Source of the DNA: Siphonodentalium dalli
Lineage: Eukaryota; Mollusca; Scaphopoda; Gadilida; Siphonodentaliidae
Assembly (NCBI GenBank): GCA_032622095.1
Contig: CP136062.1
Location: 159,958,875 to 160,022,874 of the forward strand
Direction: 5' to 3'
DNA: 64,000 nt
In this document: positions 34,401-43,212 of the stretch, piece by piece
Layout of the letters: each line of letters opens with the position of its first letter
Numbering within the stretch: the first letter of the stretch is position 1
The notes under the pieces: model-generated
What the model saw: only the letters and a program-made list of their open reading frames with translations
Told to the model about the DNA's origin: nothing
Databases searched by the model: none
Translations under genes and position numbers: made by a program

Positions 34401-37400
34401 GATGAGCAATTTTTAATACTGCCGGTGAATGGTCGGGCACCTCTCTTGTTGGTAACTCGGCATCTTCTTCGACCATGACATCAAGATGAGATACGTGGAT
34501 ATTACTATCGCCAAATGTTCGAGGCATCTGTTTGTTCACCAACCCTGTGAGAGTGATATCGATTACACCCATATTAATATCGATTATACCCATATTACAC
34601 CCATATTACACCCATAGTAGCCGAGATTACACCCATATTAGCCGAGAGTACCAAATTTTCATCACAATTAAGTGGAGTTCTGGTTTTAACCACGAGCCTT
34701 TTTATTTTTGGCGAGTGGTATAGTGGTGAAAATTTTGCACTCTAGGCTACTATGGAGGAAAGTGTCAGGTTTCTACATTTTCAACTTTTCGGTGGCCAAG
34801 GACCAGTACAGTAGTGCCCTAAATAATCGACTCCTTGACCACAGCAGAATTATGGGTAATTTTTCAGGATTTAGTCGGAAATATGGCTTGTTGCCATTCG
34901 TTGGAAAGCTAATGGCAACAAGCCATATTTCCGACTAAATCCTGAAAAGTTACCCATAATTCTGTTGTGGTTAAGGAGTTGATTATTTAGGGCATTACTG
35001 TATATCACGCAAAATTCAACAACTGTCTAAATTTCTTGTTCTGCATGGAAGTAAAAGTACATTTTAATGATTTTCGTCTCATAGTTGATATAACTGATTA
35101 GTGTATGAAAATTGCTATCTACATGTCGTCTGTCATTATTTTTGCGACTCCCATGTCTGTTTATCTTCACGCACTAAATGTCTCTTGGTCGAAAGCTGCA
35201 AAAATTTGACCCCTCAAGTGCTACTATGGGTGTATTTTATTTATGCCTTAATTATATTGGTTTGTTCTGCAAATTCAACTACTCCGCTTTTTACTTTTAA
35301 TGTGCATCCTGAATGAGTGACTCAAACAGAATGATATATAAGAAATGTGCGTCATGTGTAGTGATGAATATATTTAAGTCATGTTGTCAGCCTGTTTCTA
35401 TTAAACTATATCCATTTGCCGTACCTTGGCTTATCACTGGTACACCTTGGTATGGCTGTTACACGCCCAATCTAGCGGCCGGGTTCACGTCAGCCCTATT
35501 CTTTTTTTATCCAAGTCAGCCCAATAATTCGCATTATCTGAATCATCATGATAATTTCAGTAAGTTCTAATTTATCGAAACTAGCTATTTTGAAGTTTTT
35601 AAATGTGTTTTTATTGTATTTGTATAACTACTAATGTTACGGTGGTCGCACATGGACTATGTTCGACTGCTGTCACTTGAACCGACGCGATATGCGGAAA
35701 TCTCACCTGCGATCTTCACTTTCGATTTCGTCAGTCGTTTCCAAAAGTGTGATGTTCATTCTCAAAATTTAACTATTGCGCATTTATCTACCCGTATTAA
35801 AACACAATAGCTATATTACCAAACATATTTAAAAACAATTTTCTTGCGAAAATGATTAATTCCGATATCACAGGCTAGTATATTAAGTCGACAAAACATA
35901 CCGTTTCGTCTTTCGCGCATATGAACTTTCATTGAAATCCATCATGTCTATAATGTCTGTTTTATTCCATTTCTTCTAGTTTAAACAATATCTATATTAT
36001 TTAGGGCATTACTGTATCTATGATATATTTTGAATCGCATGTAAATATTACTTATGAATATTTTGAATCATATGTATATATTACCTATGATATATTTAGC
36101 ATTTTGTACAGCTGATCGAGTGCAATCGACACTGGGGCCGAGACTGCAGAAACCGTGCTCATCAGGTGGCGCCACTGATATCAATGCCACATCAAGATTA
36201 AGTATCCTGCGTCTAAAGAGAAGAGGTATTTCACTGAGGAATATTGGTGTGTAATCTGCTCGGCCAGCGTTCACTGCTTCCCTCGCATTTTTGGACGTGA
36301 ATAAAGAGTTAGACCTGAAAATTCCTGAAAATAGTTGTATAAACTTAAAGTACATATAATCTCAATTAATTACTAATAGAGATGACGCGTCCAATTTGGC
36401 ACCACAAAACTACTATTTGTGTGTTTGTTTTTTACTTGAAACTGAAAATAATTGAGATTGAACATATGAACTCATTCGTAAATATGTACTACACATAAAT
36501 GCACACCAGTCTTGGTCAGCATGAAACTGAATTAATTGTAACTGGAAATAATTGTTGTCTGCTTCAATTTGAAAGTATTTTCTTCTGATACCAGCAAAAA
36601 AATCATTTACATACAATGGCGAGAAAAACTCATGTTCTTTTTGATTGACAAGTGGACAAGACCTGAACTTACAAAATTGAATAACACATGTGCATTTCAG
36701 TACTAAACAAGACAGTCAATGACTGTGGGTCGCTCACCAGACTATAAAGACTGAGAAGACTGGCACTATGAAGACTACAACAGTCAGTACTTGTCAAATT
36801 TACTTCAAAATAAGTAGTTAGAACCATACACTCAGCTTAGAAATTATATTTTTCACAGTGACATACATACACATTCTTAATTCAATTAATTTGAAGGCAG
36901 AGAATTAAATCTGCAAGGACTGCCCCTTCTTGAATAACCAACTCAATTTGAGCAAACCTGATAAGAGATTCAGATGTTGACATGTGTACATGTGTTGGAA
37001 GACAACAAATTATATTACTAAAATTCATCAGAAGATTTATTTGAATCTGAAAAGTTAATGTTATCAGGGATTAAATGCTACACAGCTACAGATCGTTCAT
37101 ACTCAAATTTAAATGTTAAAATAGTAGGATAAAAGGGTATGAAAGGTTTTAGATAACCATTCCAGTAAGGTAAGCTTAATGATACTGTTCAATTTTGTCC
37201 TTATCAGAAGCTGAACCCACCCCATGATATTGATATAAAATAATAAATATTGGGTAAAATATTACAACTGGCAGCCCCTTCTCTTGAGTTATGTTGGTCT
37301 ATAATTTAATATTCATTTTGGTATTTATAATTGGTTTTGGAAAAATAATTAAATGTCATCTGACCCAGTGACCCTATTTGAACAAATCTGAACCCCAGTC

Positions 37401-40400
37401 ACACAAGGACCCTCCACACCAAATATAAACTTAAAAGGCCTGATGGTTCTTGAGAAGAAATCGTTTCAAGAATTACTATGGAGGGAAAGATGTATGGCCC
37501 TGGCTTCGCAGCTATTTGACCCAGTGACCTCATTTGAACAAATCTGAATGTGAATCACCTAGGGAACAACCACCCCAAATATGAACCCATTTGGTTCCAT
37601 TTGATCCGGAGAAGAAGATGATCAAAGAATTGTTGACAGATGGATGGATGGACGGACAAGGAATGATGACTATAGCTCCACCGGGGACTTCGTCTCAGGT
37701 GAGCTAAAAACAGAGATTTTATGACAATAACCCCTGTTGTGTAATATGTGATACTGGCAAGCATATATGTATAAAACATTACAACTAACCCATCAGTGTT
37801 ACAGAAATGCAAACATCAGTGTGACTGTGACAGCACTTATTCAGGCCTGTAACTTTCCCAAAATATTAAGGGGGTACAAGGTATCTTTGCCCGATGTTTG
37901 CGCCAAATTTCCTGACGTTATATACGTCAAGAGAAATATCAAAGACCTGGGGCCTCTGTGGCTCAGTCAGTTAGGGGCACAACTCCAAGGCTCATCGCCC
38001 TCCAGTGCTGGTAATGAGGGTTCAAATTCACATGTTTCCATGATGGACTTTGTTACTCGAAATCATTATCTGGTGGAGTTGCCAGCCATTGAAATAACTG
38101 GTAGATTAGCCGTAAATGTGCAGATTTCCTCCACCACTAAAACTGGCAATGTCGTGATATGGCCTTAGTTGCTGAAAGCGACATTAAGGAGGATGTAAAA
38201 CAATGTGTAGTCACCATGGAGAATAATTCACAACATCCTGGAATTTACAACAAATCTGTGATGTTAAATTGTATAGTGGATCATGTAGGGCAGTATCAAG
38301 AATCTTGTAAAAAAAATTAACAAGCCTGCCCAGCAAAACAAATTTATAACTGGGCAACACAGATAGAGCCAATTTACTGCTTTCTTATGGTCTGCTATTA
38401 TTTTAGGTATCATATTTATGTCTTTGTTTGGCACTTTGATTACATTTACTCCAGTCATACTATTCTACAATTATGTATGTGGGCAATATTCCTTGGCATT
38501 AATTCCAAGAAACTCTTTATATGACTAAAGTTACAATGTATTTGCCTGACAACTCCCCGATGAAAGCACTACCTGGAGTATGTTAGTGACACCCACTAAA
38601 CCTCCCCCCCCAGAATTGTTTACGTCCCTGCACTTACCTTCAAACTCCGGTTTGTTGTACTCGGCCGGCCCTTCTGTAAACAGCTGGATGATTTCGATAT
38701 TTCTCAGATTACTTTTCACACCGTGGTCCTGTAAAGCATCAATGAGCTTCTGTGGAGTGGCGGCTGCACCATGTAGATAAACTCTCTGTCCTGAAAACAA
38801 GAGGTCAGCAAACATAATAATAATAAAAATATGAGTCCATCAGAGTGGTCAAGACTATACCCTGTGCCAATGCATTCTCTTATATATGCGAGTCGACCAT
38901 AGGTCGCCTCGCATATATAAGAGAATGCATTGGCCTAACAATTTTTTACAATTTTAATAATTTTTTCTTGTATTTTTTAACAATTTTATAATTTCACCCA
39001 TACAGAGCCCCAGAAGAACATGAGCAGACGACACTCTTCTATATGCTTCTATATATGTGTGGGGCTCCCTGCAGGGTAATGGATGTTTTTTATTTTAGTA
39101 GATAAACTCTCTGTCCTGAAAACAAGAGGTCAGCAAACATAATAATAATAAAAATACAGTAATGCCCTAAATAATCAACTCCTTAACCACAGCAGAATTA
39201 TGGGTAACTTTTCATCTGAACTTTTCAGGATTTAGTCGGAAATATGGCTTGTTGCCATTCATCGGAAAGCTCTCAGTGAGGGAAATTTATATAGCGCCTA
39301 TCCCCACGAAGGCCCTAAGCGCCAGGCATGCATAAAAGTGAATGATTTAATGAGAGGACAATCATTATAGGCGGATGTTTAACCCATACCTTGGTGATAG
39401 TGATAGCTATTTTCAGCTTGGACGCTAACATCCATAATTCAATATTAATCTTCAAACATTAAAAAAAGAAAAGAAAAAAAAAAGGTCATAACTCCTTAAA
39501 GAAAACTCTTATCAAACCCATATTCAAACTCGATCTGTATTTTGAGAAACACATAACACAAAAACACAAAATAGGTTCCGTTCAGATAAAACAAATTTAG
39601 TTATCGCACCATGCATTATGTGTCTACGAACGGATGGATGGATGGATGAATGACGAGTGGTCAATCCGGACATCAATACTATGTGTACTATACTATGGTA
39701 TGTGTACACATAAAAATTATACATATATGTAAATATCAACAACAGTCAATCAGAGGGTAAATTCTCATGAAGAGCAATGTTTTGAGAGCTGTTTTTAATG
39801 TAGTCAGTGATTCTGCATCCCTAATGTTCTTTGAGAGCGAATTCCACACTTCCGGACCACTAACTCGGAATTCCCGATCACCAACAGCCTTCAGTTTGCC
39901 TGAGTGCTGCGTCAACATTCCAGAATCACTGGAGTGCAGAGATCTATCTGGCTTGTATGGCACAAGAAGTTCAGCTAAGTATGTGGGAAATTTGGTGTTG
40001 TTCCGTTGATAGCATGCATGGCTATCTTATAAAAGATACATTCATACATGGGGCGGTAGTGCAGCTTTTGCAAGATAGGGGTTATGTAATCACCCATGGT
40101 CAATATCTATATGATTTATTGGAGCAAATCAATCAATAAATAATTGTTTTCATTGTGCGCTGAATATTTAACCCTTTCATGACAGGACCTGCGCTGGAGC
40201 AGCATTAAAGACCCTGTGCCAGAGCATTCTCTTATATATAAGAGAATACACTGGCTTACAAGGTCAAGATAAATATTGTTAGGCCAGTGTATTCTCTTAT
40301 ATATATGCGAGGCTGCCTATGGGAGAGTCACAAATATAAGAGAATCCATTGACACAGGGTTTTCATAAAATTTCAGGAAGCCTCCAGTCATGAAATGTAG

Positions 40401-41914
40401 GAAGGTGCCAATGGCACTCACTGAAGACTGCATGTCTTAAGTGCATGAGTCAAGCACTCTTCATTCATATCACATAAGGAATGAACGCTCTTTATTGTTT
40501 TATTTTTAGTGGCTGCTGAACCTTTGACATAAACTCTCAGACCTGAAAACAAGAGGTCAACCAAGGTGAGTACCGGTATAGATTTAATACCCACACAGCA
40601 CATAATTAAAAGGGATTACCACATCCCACATGCACCTATAAAAATGATCATAAAATTGTCACCTGATAATTATAATGCAGTCAATTCTATTATAATTAAT
40701 GGGATTAGATTAGATTATCTTTTATTCATTAAAATATACAGGTACAATAATTATTTGTAAGTATACAAAACCAGGGTTACTATATAGTAGCATAATAATA
40801 ACAAAAATATATATTTCAATGCAGGGTGGGTGGTAGCTCATGTCCTGAATCTCTACTCTATAGCAACGCCATGCAGGCGTTAGCCAGAGTAGAGATTCAT
40901 GGTATCATCTAAGTGGATGGGTAAACAAGGGGAAGATGATGGTAATTTTTCTAAGAAACTCCAGGCCAGAATTAATTTGATGGACAAGTGGTATGATATA
41001 GCCTACCAATGTGATGTTCTGTGATAGTGGAGCAGAACTGTTACAACAGTGGTACTGGTAGTACATGTCCCTTCAAATAAGTGATCATATTACCTATTAT
41101 TTAAAGGTACTCAATCCAATAAAACTCCTCTCAATTACTATTGCAATGGCTTCGGGGGTCAAAAATATTTGATTCGAGTCGAGGAAGTCACCCATCAAAG
41201 CTCAGATTTGTTAGATATCGATTTTAGAAATCTATTATTTTTCATTATCGGGAATACTTTCTGGCCCAGAACTCAGTCAAAATTACGTTATTATTACCAC
41301 TTGATTTTAGAGTTATCCATCCTTGTCTGTTTGAATAGATTTTGGTGTACACATCCCGAGCATGCAGATTACGGCAGTTGAAGGCAATTATTAGTACTCA
41401 TCTCGAGTAAATAACAAATTTCAAAAATCCATATCTAATAACTCTGAGCTTTGTTTGATGGGTTCCTCGACTCGAATCAAATATTTTTTACCCCCAAAGC
41501 CAAAGAAATACTGTAATATAGGACCCTCTGATCGGATTGTTGTTGTTGGAATCTGTTGAGATGGGGACCCTCTGTTCGGATTGAGTACCTTTAATATGTA
41601 AATAGTTCTGCAACCCCATAAGTTAGCCTTCCAAAAAAAACCACCCCTAATTCCAACCCACTCAGGATACGCATTGGCAAAATGCAGTTAAATGTAATAT
41701 ATTTCACAGTTTATCAGCTTGAAAGTCTTTCATATCGCGACTCACCGGATTGTACCACTTTAATAGCTTCTTCTGCCGTTTTCCATTCCGGGTATCGTTC
41801 CGGGAATGGATGGAATGGTTCGGGTGTATACATGTAAAAAGATCGACAACCACACTTGAACTCATCTTTGACTAGCTGTCGGGGAATGTGTGATAAAATA
41901 GACCGCAATGCCAT
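22443..41914 (-). CDS. Acetyl-CoA hydrolase / 4-hydroxybutyrate CoA-transferase family, complete, eight exons
   Basis: Exons in coding order: 41914-41746, 38790-38638, 36324-36085, 34544-34356, 33904-33689, 32478-32341, 24044-23916, 22627-22443. Every junction is phase 1 with AG/GT, and together they encode 472 residues. The ATG has A at -3 and G at +4. Residues 1-30 (MALRSILSHIPRQLVKDEFK...) are basic and lack acidic runs, like a mitochondrial presequence. Family marks are GIFRSNSLF and ADYTPIFLSEIP (exon 3), VNKQMPRTFGDSNIHVSHLD (4), GIGNIPYAV and GIHTELISD with the likely catalytic Glu274 (5), SINSCIEIDLTGQVCSETIG (6), GVGGQIDFIRGA (7, CoA-binding loop) and TRAHVHYVVTEYGIAYLFGK (8). The family moves CoA between acyl-CoA and a carboxylate. 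In animals it may serve as a mitochondrial acetate:succinate CoA-transferase (inference). Its introns hold relic copies of its own exon edges. Convergent with NOP14. Confidence 0.93.
22949..22975 (-). pseudogene. Relic copy of exon-8 acceptor of the CoA-transferase
   Basis: GGTTATTCCAGCACCTGTGA repeats the start of exon 8 and its acceptor (22614-22633: GGTTATTCCAGCACCTGTAA). On the minus strand the copy has a better polypyrimidine tract (TTTTTTTTTCACAG) than the real site. It lies about 320 bp upstream of it in the same intron. Confidence 0.6.
23036..23216. mobile_element. TTAA MITE, CCCTTTGAGTGCCA family, left part only
   Basis: CCCATTCAGTGCCAAGTCCG follows TTAA (23032-23035). One hairpin cassette (23084-23150) and the AT-rich tract TTTTAATAATTTTTTCTTAT follow. 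The right end is missing where the next element begins. Confidence 0.7.
23218..23609. mobile_element. TTAA MITE, CCCTTTACCCAACA family, two hairpin cassettes
   Basis: The left end CCCTTTACCCAACAAACCGG and the right end CTTCTGTTGGGTAAAGGG are inverted. TTAA follows at 23610-23613 and ATAA precedes. Perfect hairpin cassettes lie at 23368-23434 and 23516-23582 in opposite orientation. The outer ends differ from the other TTAA families, yet the cassette is the same. Confidence 0.8.
24092..24127 (-). pseudogene. Relic copy of exon-7 acceptor of the CoA-transferase
   Basis: AAATCGATCTGACCATCAAG...AGCACCTGTCAG resembles the start of exon 7 and its acceptor (24022-24047: AAATCTATCTGACCACC...ACACCTGTTG). 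A similar GACATGTTC/AACATGTTC follows each. It lies about 75 bp upstream of the real acceptor and is diverged. Confidence 0.45.
24452..25301. mobile_element. TTAA MITE, CCCTTTCATGA family, split by another element
   Basis: The left end CCCTTCCATG follows TTAA (24448-24451) and is interrupted after 9-10 bases. It resumes as CCATGACTCGAGCTTCCTGA (from about 25107), with two hairpin cassettes (about 25145-25190, shortened, and 25192-25260), ending CCATCATGAAAGGG-TTTA. Confidence 0.75.
24461..25106. mobile_element. Inverted-repeat element GAGTGACTTCGAGATCGGTC, 646 bp
   Basis: GAGTGACTTCGAGATCGGTC at left is the inverse of GACCGATCTCGAAGTCACTC at right. The host MITE shows CAT(G) on both sides, so the target duplication is 3-5 bp (ambiguous with the end sequence). 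It contains TGACGTCA and AAAATGGCGGCC motifs and no transposase frame. Confidence 0.75.
25464..25913. mobile_element. Family A MITE, full-length copy (450 bp), 8-bp TSD
   Basis: The left end is CAAGCCTGAATACAGTGTGT, and the right end, inverted, is CAATCCTGGATATAGTGTCT. Flanks AAATAATG (25456-25463) and ATATAATG (25914-25921) match at 7 of 8. Both hairpins and the spacer (GGAGACCAGGATCAGATTGA) are present. Confidence 0.85.
26268..26724. mobile_element. TA-flanked foldback element, TGTGACCCGCCATATC family
   Basis: The inverted ends TGTGACCCGCCATATCAAAT are about 50 bp long and run into hairpin cassettes at 26320-26386 and 26607-26673, one on each side of an AT-rich centre with CCCTGCAGGGAGCCCCACAC. 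TA flanks both ends. This is a fourth, unrelated end type carrying the same cassette. Confidence 0.8.
27400..29050. other. Transferase intron without recognised features
   Basis: This is AT-rich intronic sequence. ATCGAAT-rich stretches near 27175-27240 and 28495-28545 look related, but no inverted ends or coding potential could be established. Confidence 0.4.
29130..29210. mobile_element. Family A MITE fragment (left end)
   Basis: CTGGATATAGTGTGTCTAAC, then CCCAGAGGGTGAATTTAGTG and TGACGCTATTCTACATAGC, match the first hairpin of family A. The rest is absent. Confidence 0.6.
30115..30660. repeat. Tandem 'ccataactc' repeat, about 155-bp unit, 3+ copies
   Basis: Units contain AAAGGGCCATAACTC, CTGTATTTTGGGTTGAGAAA and CCAAATTTGGTTCC, at about 30133, 30293 and 30444. 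The last ends in GGACGGACAGACAGACGGAC and a GTACCATACTATGATACGGG tail. A related single unit is at 39480-39720. Confidence 0.7.
31171..31235 (-). pseudogene. Relic copy of exon-6 end of the CoA-transferase
   Basis: ACCTCAGTATATTATACTTCC...AGCAGACTTGTCCTGTTAAAT aligns with the exon-6 donor region (32339-32391: ACCTGAGAATATTTTACTTCC...AGCAGACTTGTCCCGTTAAAT), including the donor itself. It lies about 1.1 kb away in the following intron. Small deletions break the frame. Confidence 0.6.
31668..32036. mobile_element. Degraded family A MITE
   Basis: ATTTGCAGAATGAGGTCCCC and GGTGAATTTAGTGACGCTAC begin the left hairpin. The spacer is diverged, and the right hairpin (GCAGAATGAGGTCCACAGAG to GGGGACCTCATTCTGCAAAT) is shortened. 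Confidence 0.7.
32061..32306. mobile_element. TTAA MITE, CCCTTTGAGTGCCAGG family, intact TSD
   Basis: CCCTTTGAGTGCCAGGTCGA at left and CCCCTGGCACTCAAAGGG at right lie between TTAA 32057-32060 and 32307-32310. It has one perfect hairpin cassette (32108-32174) and an AT-rich tract. It ends only 31 bp from the exon-6 donor of the transferase. Confidence 0.85.
32545..32832. mobile_element. Family A MITE lacking its left hairpin
   Basis: It begins within the spacer (GGGAGACCTAGGATCAGATT), continues through GATACTTCCCAGAAGTTGAG, and ends with the right hairpin and GCAAATGTCAGACACACTAT. Confidence 0.7.
34087..34101. repeat. (CT)n microsatellite
   Basis: A CTCTCTCT run follows ATATAAATGCGAATGTGTGTGG and precedes ATGTTCCTTATAGGCG, probably part of a degraded dispersed repeat. 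Confidence 0.6.
34555..34650. repeat. Short tandem repeat near the exon-4 acceptor
   Basis: About eight degenerate units of (AT)TACACCCAT / GATTA(T/C)ACCCAT, some with ATATC, start about 10 bp upstream of the transferase exon-4 acceptor (34544/34545). Confidence 0.75.
34809..35000. mobile_element. TA-inserting palindromic MITE, 192 bp
   Basis: CAGTAGTGCCCTAAATAATC to TTAGGGCATTACTG is flanked by TA. It has a 19-bp central deletion relative to the 211-bp copy and is otherwise near-perfectly palindromic. Confidence 0.85.
37190..37710. repeat. Dispersed repeat ending 'ggtgagcta'
   Basis: Two related blocks, GACCCAGTGACCCTATTTGAAC (37370) and GACCCAGTGACCTCATTTGAAC (37518), are followed by GATGGATGGATGGACGGACA and CACCGGGGACTTCGTCTCAG-GTGAGCTAAA. 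This layout is common in bivalve repeats (recall, not checked). No ORF. Confidence 0.55.
37948..38200 (+). mobile_element. tRNA-derived SINE
   Basis: A tRNA-like head starts near 37951 with an A-box (TGGCTCAGTCAGTTAGG) and, about 60 bases on, a B-box (GGTTCAAATTC at about 38019). The spacing suggests a long variable arm of Ser/Leu type. The body runs through CCAGCCATTGAAATAACTGG and CTCCACCACTAAAACTGGCA to a tail GCTGAAAGCGACATTAAGGA, a tail type I recall from mollusc SINEs. The head cannot fold as a functional tRNA end to end. It is intronic to the transferase. Confidence 0.7.
38867..39097. mobile_element. Partial TGTGACCCGCC-family element with hairpin cassette
   Basis: A perfect hairpin cassette (38867-38933) is followed by an AT-rich tract and GGGGCTCCCTGCAGGGTAAT, the inverse of the centre of the element at 26268-26724. 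Both outer ends are absent. It sits between two copies of the exon-2 acceptor sequence. Confidence 0.7.
39098..39156 (-). pseudogene. Recent copy of exon-2 acceptor of the CoA-transferase
   Basis: About 59 bp (GTAGATAAACTCTCTGTCCT then GAAAACAAGAGGTCAGCAAA and an AATAATAATA tract) are identical to 38773-38831. That segment is the first 18 bases of exon 2 plus its acceptor and the end of intron 1. A hairpin-bearing element lies between the two copies. Confidence 0.85.
39157..39280. mobile_element. TA palindromic MITE, left half
   Basis: CAGTAATGCCCTAAATAATC to GGAAAGCTCTCAGTGAG is the left arm only. It then runs into the TTATATAGCGCC dispersed repeat. Confidence 0.75.
39400..39720. repeat. 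Dispersed 'ggtcataactcc' repeat unit
   Basis: AAGGTCATAACTCC, CCCATATTCAAACTCGATCTG, GGATGGATGGATGAATGACGAGTGGTCAATCC and ACTATACTATGGTATGTGTACAC match the unit and tail at 30440-30670. Confidence 0.65.
39736..40130 (-). pseudogene. Non-LTR retrotransposon reverse transcriptase, 3' fragment, frameshifted
   Basis: Read on minus, ITPILQKLHYRPMYECIFYK (about 40100-40030) is followed, after a one-base frameshift near 40000, by FPTYLAELLVPYKPDRSLHS and GDREFRVSGPEVWNSLSKNI ending in TALKTLLF. This is the typical C terminus of LINE reverse transcriptases of the CR1/L2/jockey type (thumb and tail, beyond the catalytic motif). The catalytic core is absent. The short 3' end has no clear tail. It is an intronic relic in the transferase. 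Confidence 0.8.
40172..40400. mobile_element. TTAA MITE, CCCTTTCATGA family, 5' TTAA only
   Basis: CCCTTTCATGACAGGACCTG follows TTAA (40168-40171). It has a truncated first cassette (about 40210-40255) and a fuller second one (about 40290-40360). The right end CCAGTCATGAAATG is not followed by TTAA. Confidence 0.7.
40505..40563 (-). pseudogene. Older copy of exon-2 acceptor of the CoA-transferase
   Basis: Read on minus, TTGACCTCTTGTTTTCAGGT then CTGAGAGTTTATGTCAAAGG encodes GLRVYVKGSAAT, close to the exon-2 start GQRVYLHGAAAT. The frame then diverges and no matching donor exists. It lies about 1.7 kb upstream of the functional exon. It could be tested as a cryptic exon but looks dead. Confidence 0.65.
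41105..41590. mobile_element. TTAA foldback element, AGGTACTCAATCC family, copy 1
   Basis: Ends AGGTACTCAATCC are inverted and bounded by TTAA (41101-41104, 41591-41594). Internal arms are complementary over about 100 bp (AAAATATTTGATTCGAGTCG and its inverse, with CATCAAAGCTCAGA). It lies just downstream of exon 1 of the transferase. Copy 2 is in reverse orientation at 44231. Confidence 0.8.
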
Positions 41915-42289
41915 TTTCTGGTCAACTGCAGTGTTTTCCTGTTAAAAAATTGTCAGGCTGAATAAATTTTCGGACAGAATTTTCGGACCAGTTTTTCGTC
42001 TTTGAATTTGTGTGTGGTTGAAAGCGACACATCATTAACAAGAAAACCATAGTCAGAAATGGTAACGCCACCAAGATCGTATTATTAGCCATAAATATAA
42101 ATAATAATACAATTATTCTATAAACTAGCTTTCAAATTTTATGCGGGAAATTTGCGTACTTCCATATTTCAAGTTTTCCCGTTTCTCGTGGCATACATTA
42201 CTTTCATCAAACTGTCTTCTTTATTACACAAGCTGATAGGCCCGACGTCACCCGGGCTGTTTCCCATCTGCTTTCCGGTGAAAGGTGCG

Positions 42290-42800
42290 ATTTGACCTTC
42301 AATTGACTATTTCGAAAGTCAAGGTCAGGTCAGGGTCATGATTTGTCCAGTCCAAAACACCCCCACCCGTAGAAAACTACCCATAGGTATCATATTTCGT
42401 CGAAATCCGTCCGTTTTACCCAACTTGAACTTTAATTAACAATTTTGAAGGTCAAGGTAAGGTCAGAGTCATGATTTGACCCGTCCAAAACACCCCCCCC
42501 GACAAAAGTACCCATAGGTATCAAATTTCGTCGAAATCTATCCGTTTTATCCGAGTTGACCTTTGATTGGCCATATTGAAGGTCAAGGTCAGGCCGAGGT
42601 CACGATTTGACCCGTTCAAAACTCTCCTCGGACCAAAGTATCCCTAGGTATAAAATTTCGCCGAAATTTGTCCGTTTTACCCAAATTGACCTTGCATTGA
42701 CAGTTTTAAAGGTCAAGGTCAGGTCGGGGTCACGATTTGACCCGTTCGAAACACTTCCCGGACACAAATACCCATAAGTATCAAATTACGTTGAAATCTA
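42290..42800. repeat. Minisatellite, about 131-bp unit, 4 copies, upstream of the CoA-transferase
   Basis: Units contain CGATTTGACCCGTCCAAAAC, TACCCATAGGTATCAAATTT, CGTCGAAATCTATCCGTTTT and AAGGTCAAGGTCAGG, starting near 42341, 42474, 42605 and 42735. The array lies 0.4-0.9 kb 5' of the transferase ATG. Confidence 0.85.
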
Positions 42801-43212
42801 TGGAAAGCCGAGGAGGACATGTTGGTTGCTTATTGCTAGATATACGACGCGGTATTTTGAAGGTGTTTCAAACTAGGAGATAGAAGTATTCTGCCTTTCA
42901 AATGGTGATGAATTATAGTAGTTTATTCAAATTTTATGGCATAAATTGTTATTAAAACCGTATATACTATAAAAAATTAATGACTCGAAAATTAAGTGGG
43001 CCTTTAAACAAAGTCACAATTGCATTTAGGCTCATCTCATACTCGTCCATTCAGCGATATTCTACTGCGCAGTTTGTTATAGCCTCCAGTATTTATTGAG
43101 CGTTATACCCCCAACTGTTATAATTCGCCTTTAGCAGGCGTACTCTTGCCTCAGATTATTGAGATATTAGGTCACACATAATCACATTAAATCGCATCGT
43201 AACATAGCAATT

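Noticed and set aside
36301-36330. Second acceptor (GAATTTTCAG) 10 bases inside transferase exon 3
   Set aside because: Using it shifts the frame. The upstream AG restores the family sequence GIFRSNSLF and the phase-1 pattern of all other junctions.
37951-38025. A genuine tRNA gene
   Set aside because: A- and B-boxes are present, but the acceptor and anticodon stems do not pair properly and the sequence continues into a SINE body.
40418-40603. Minus ORF with GLRVYVKGSAAT as a functional alternative exon 2
   Set aside because: Frame diverges from the family after about 12 residues and there is no donor. Treated as a relic copy instead.
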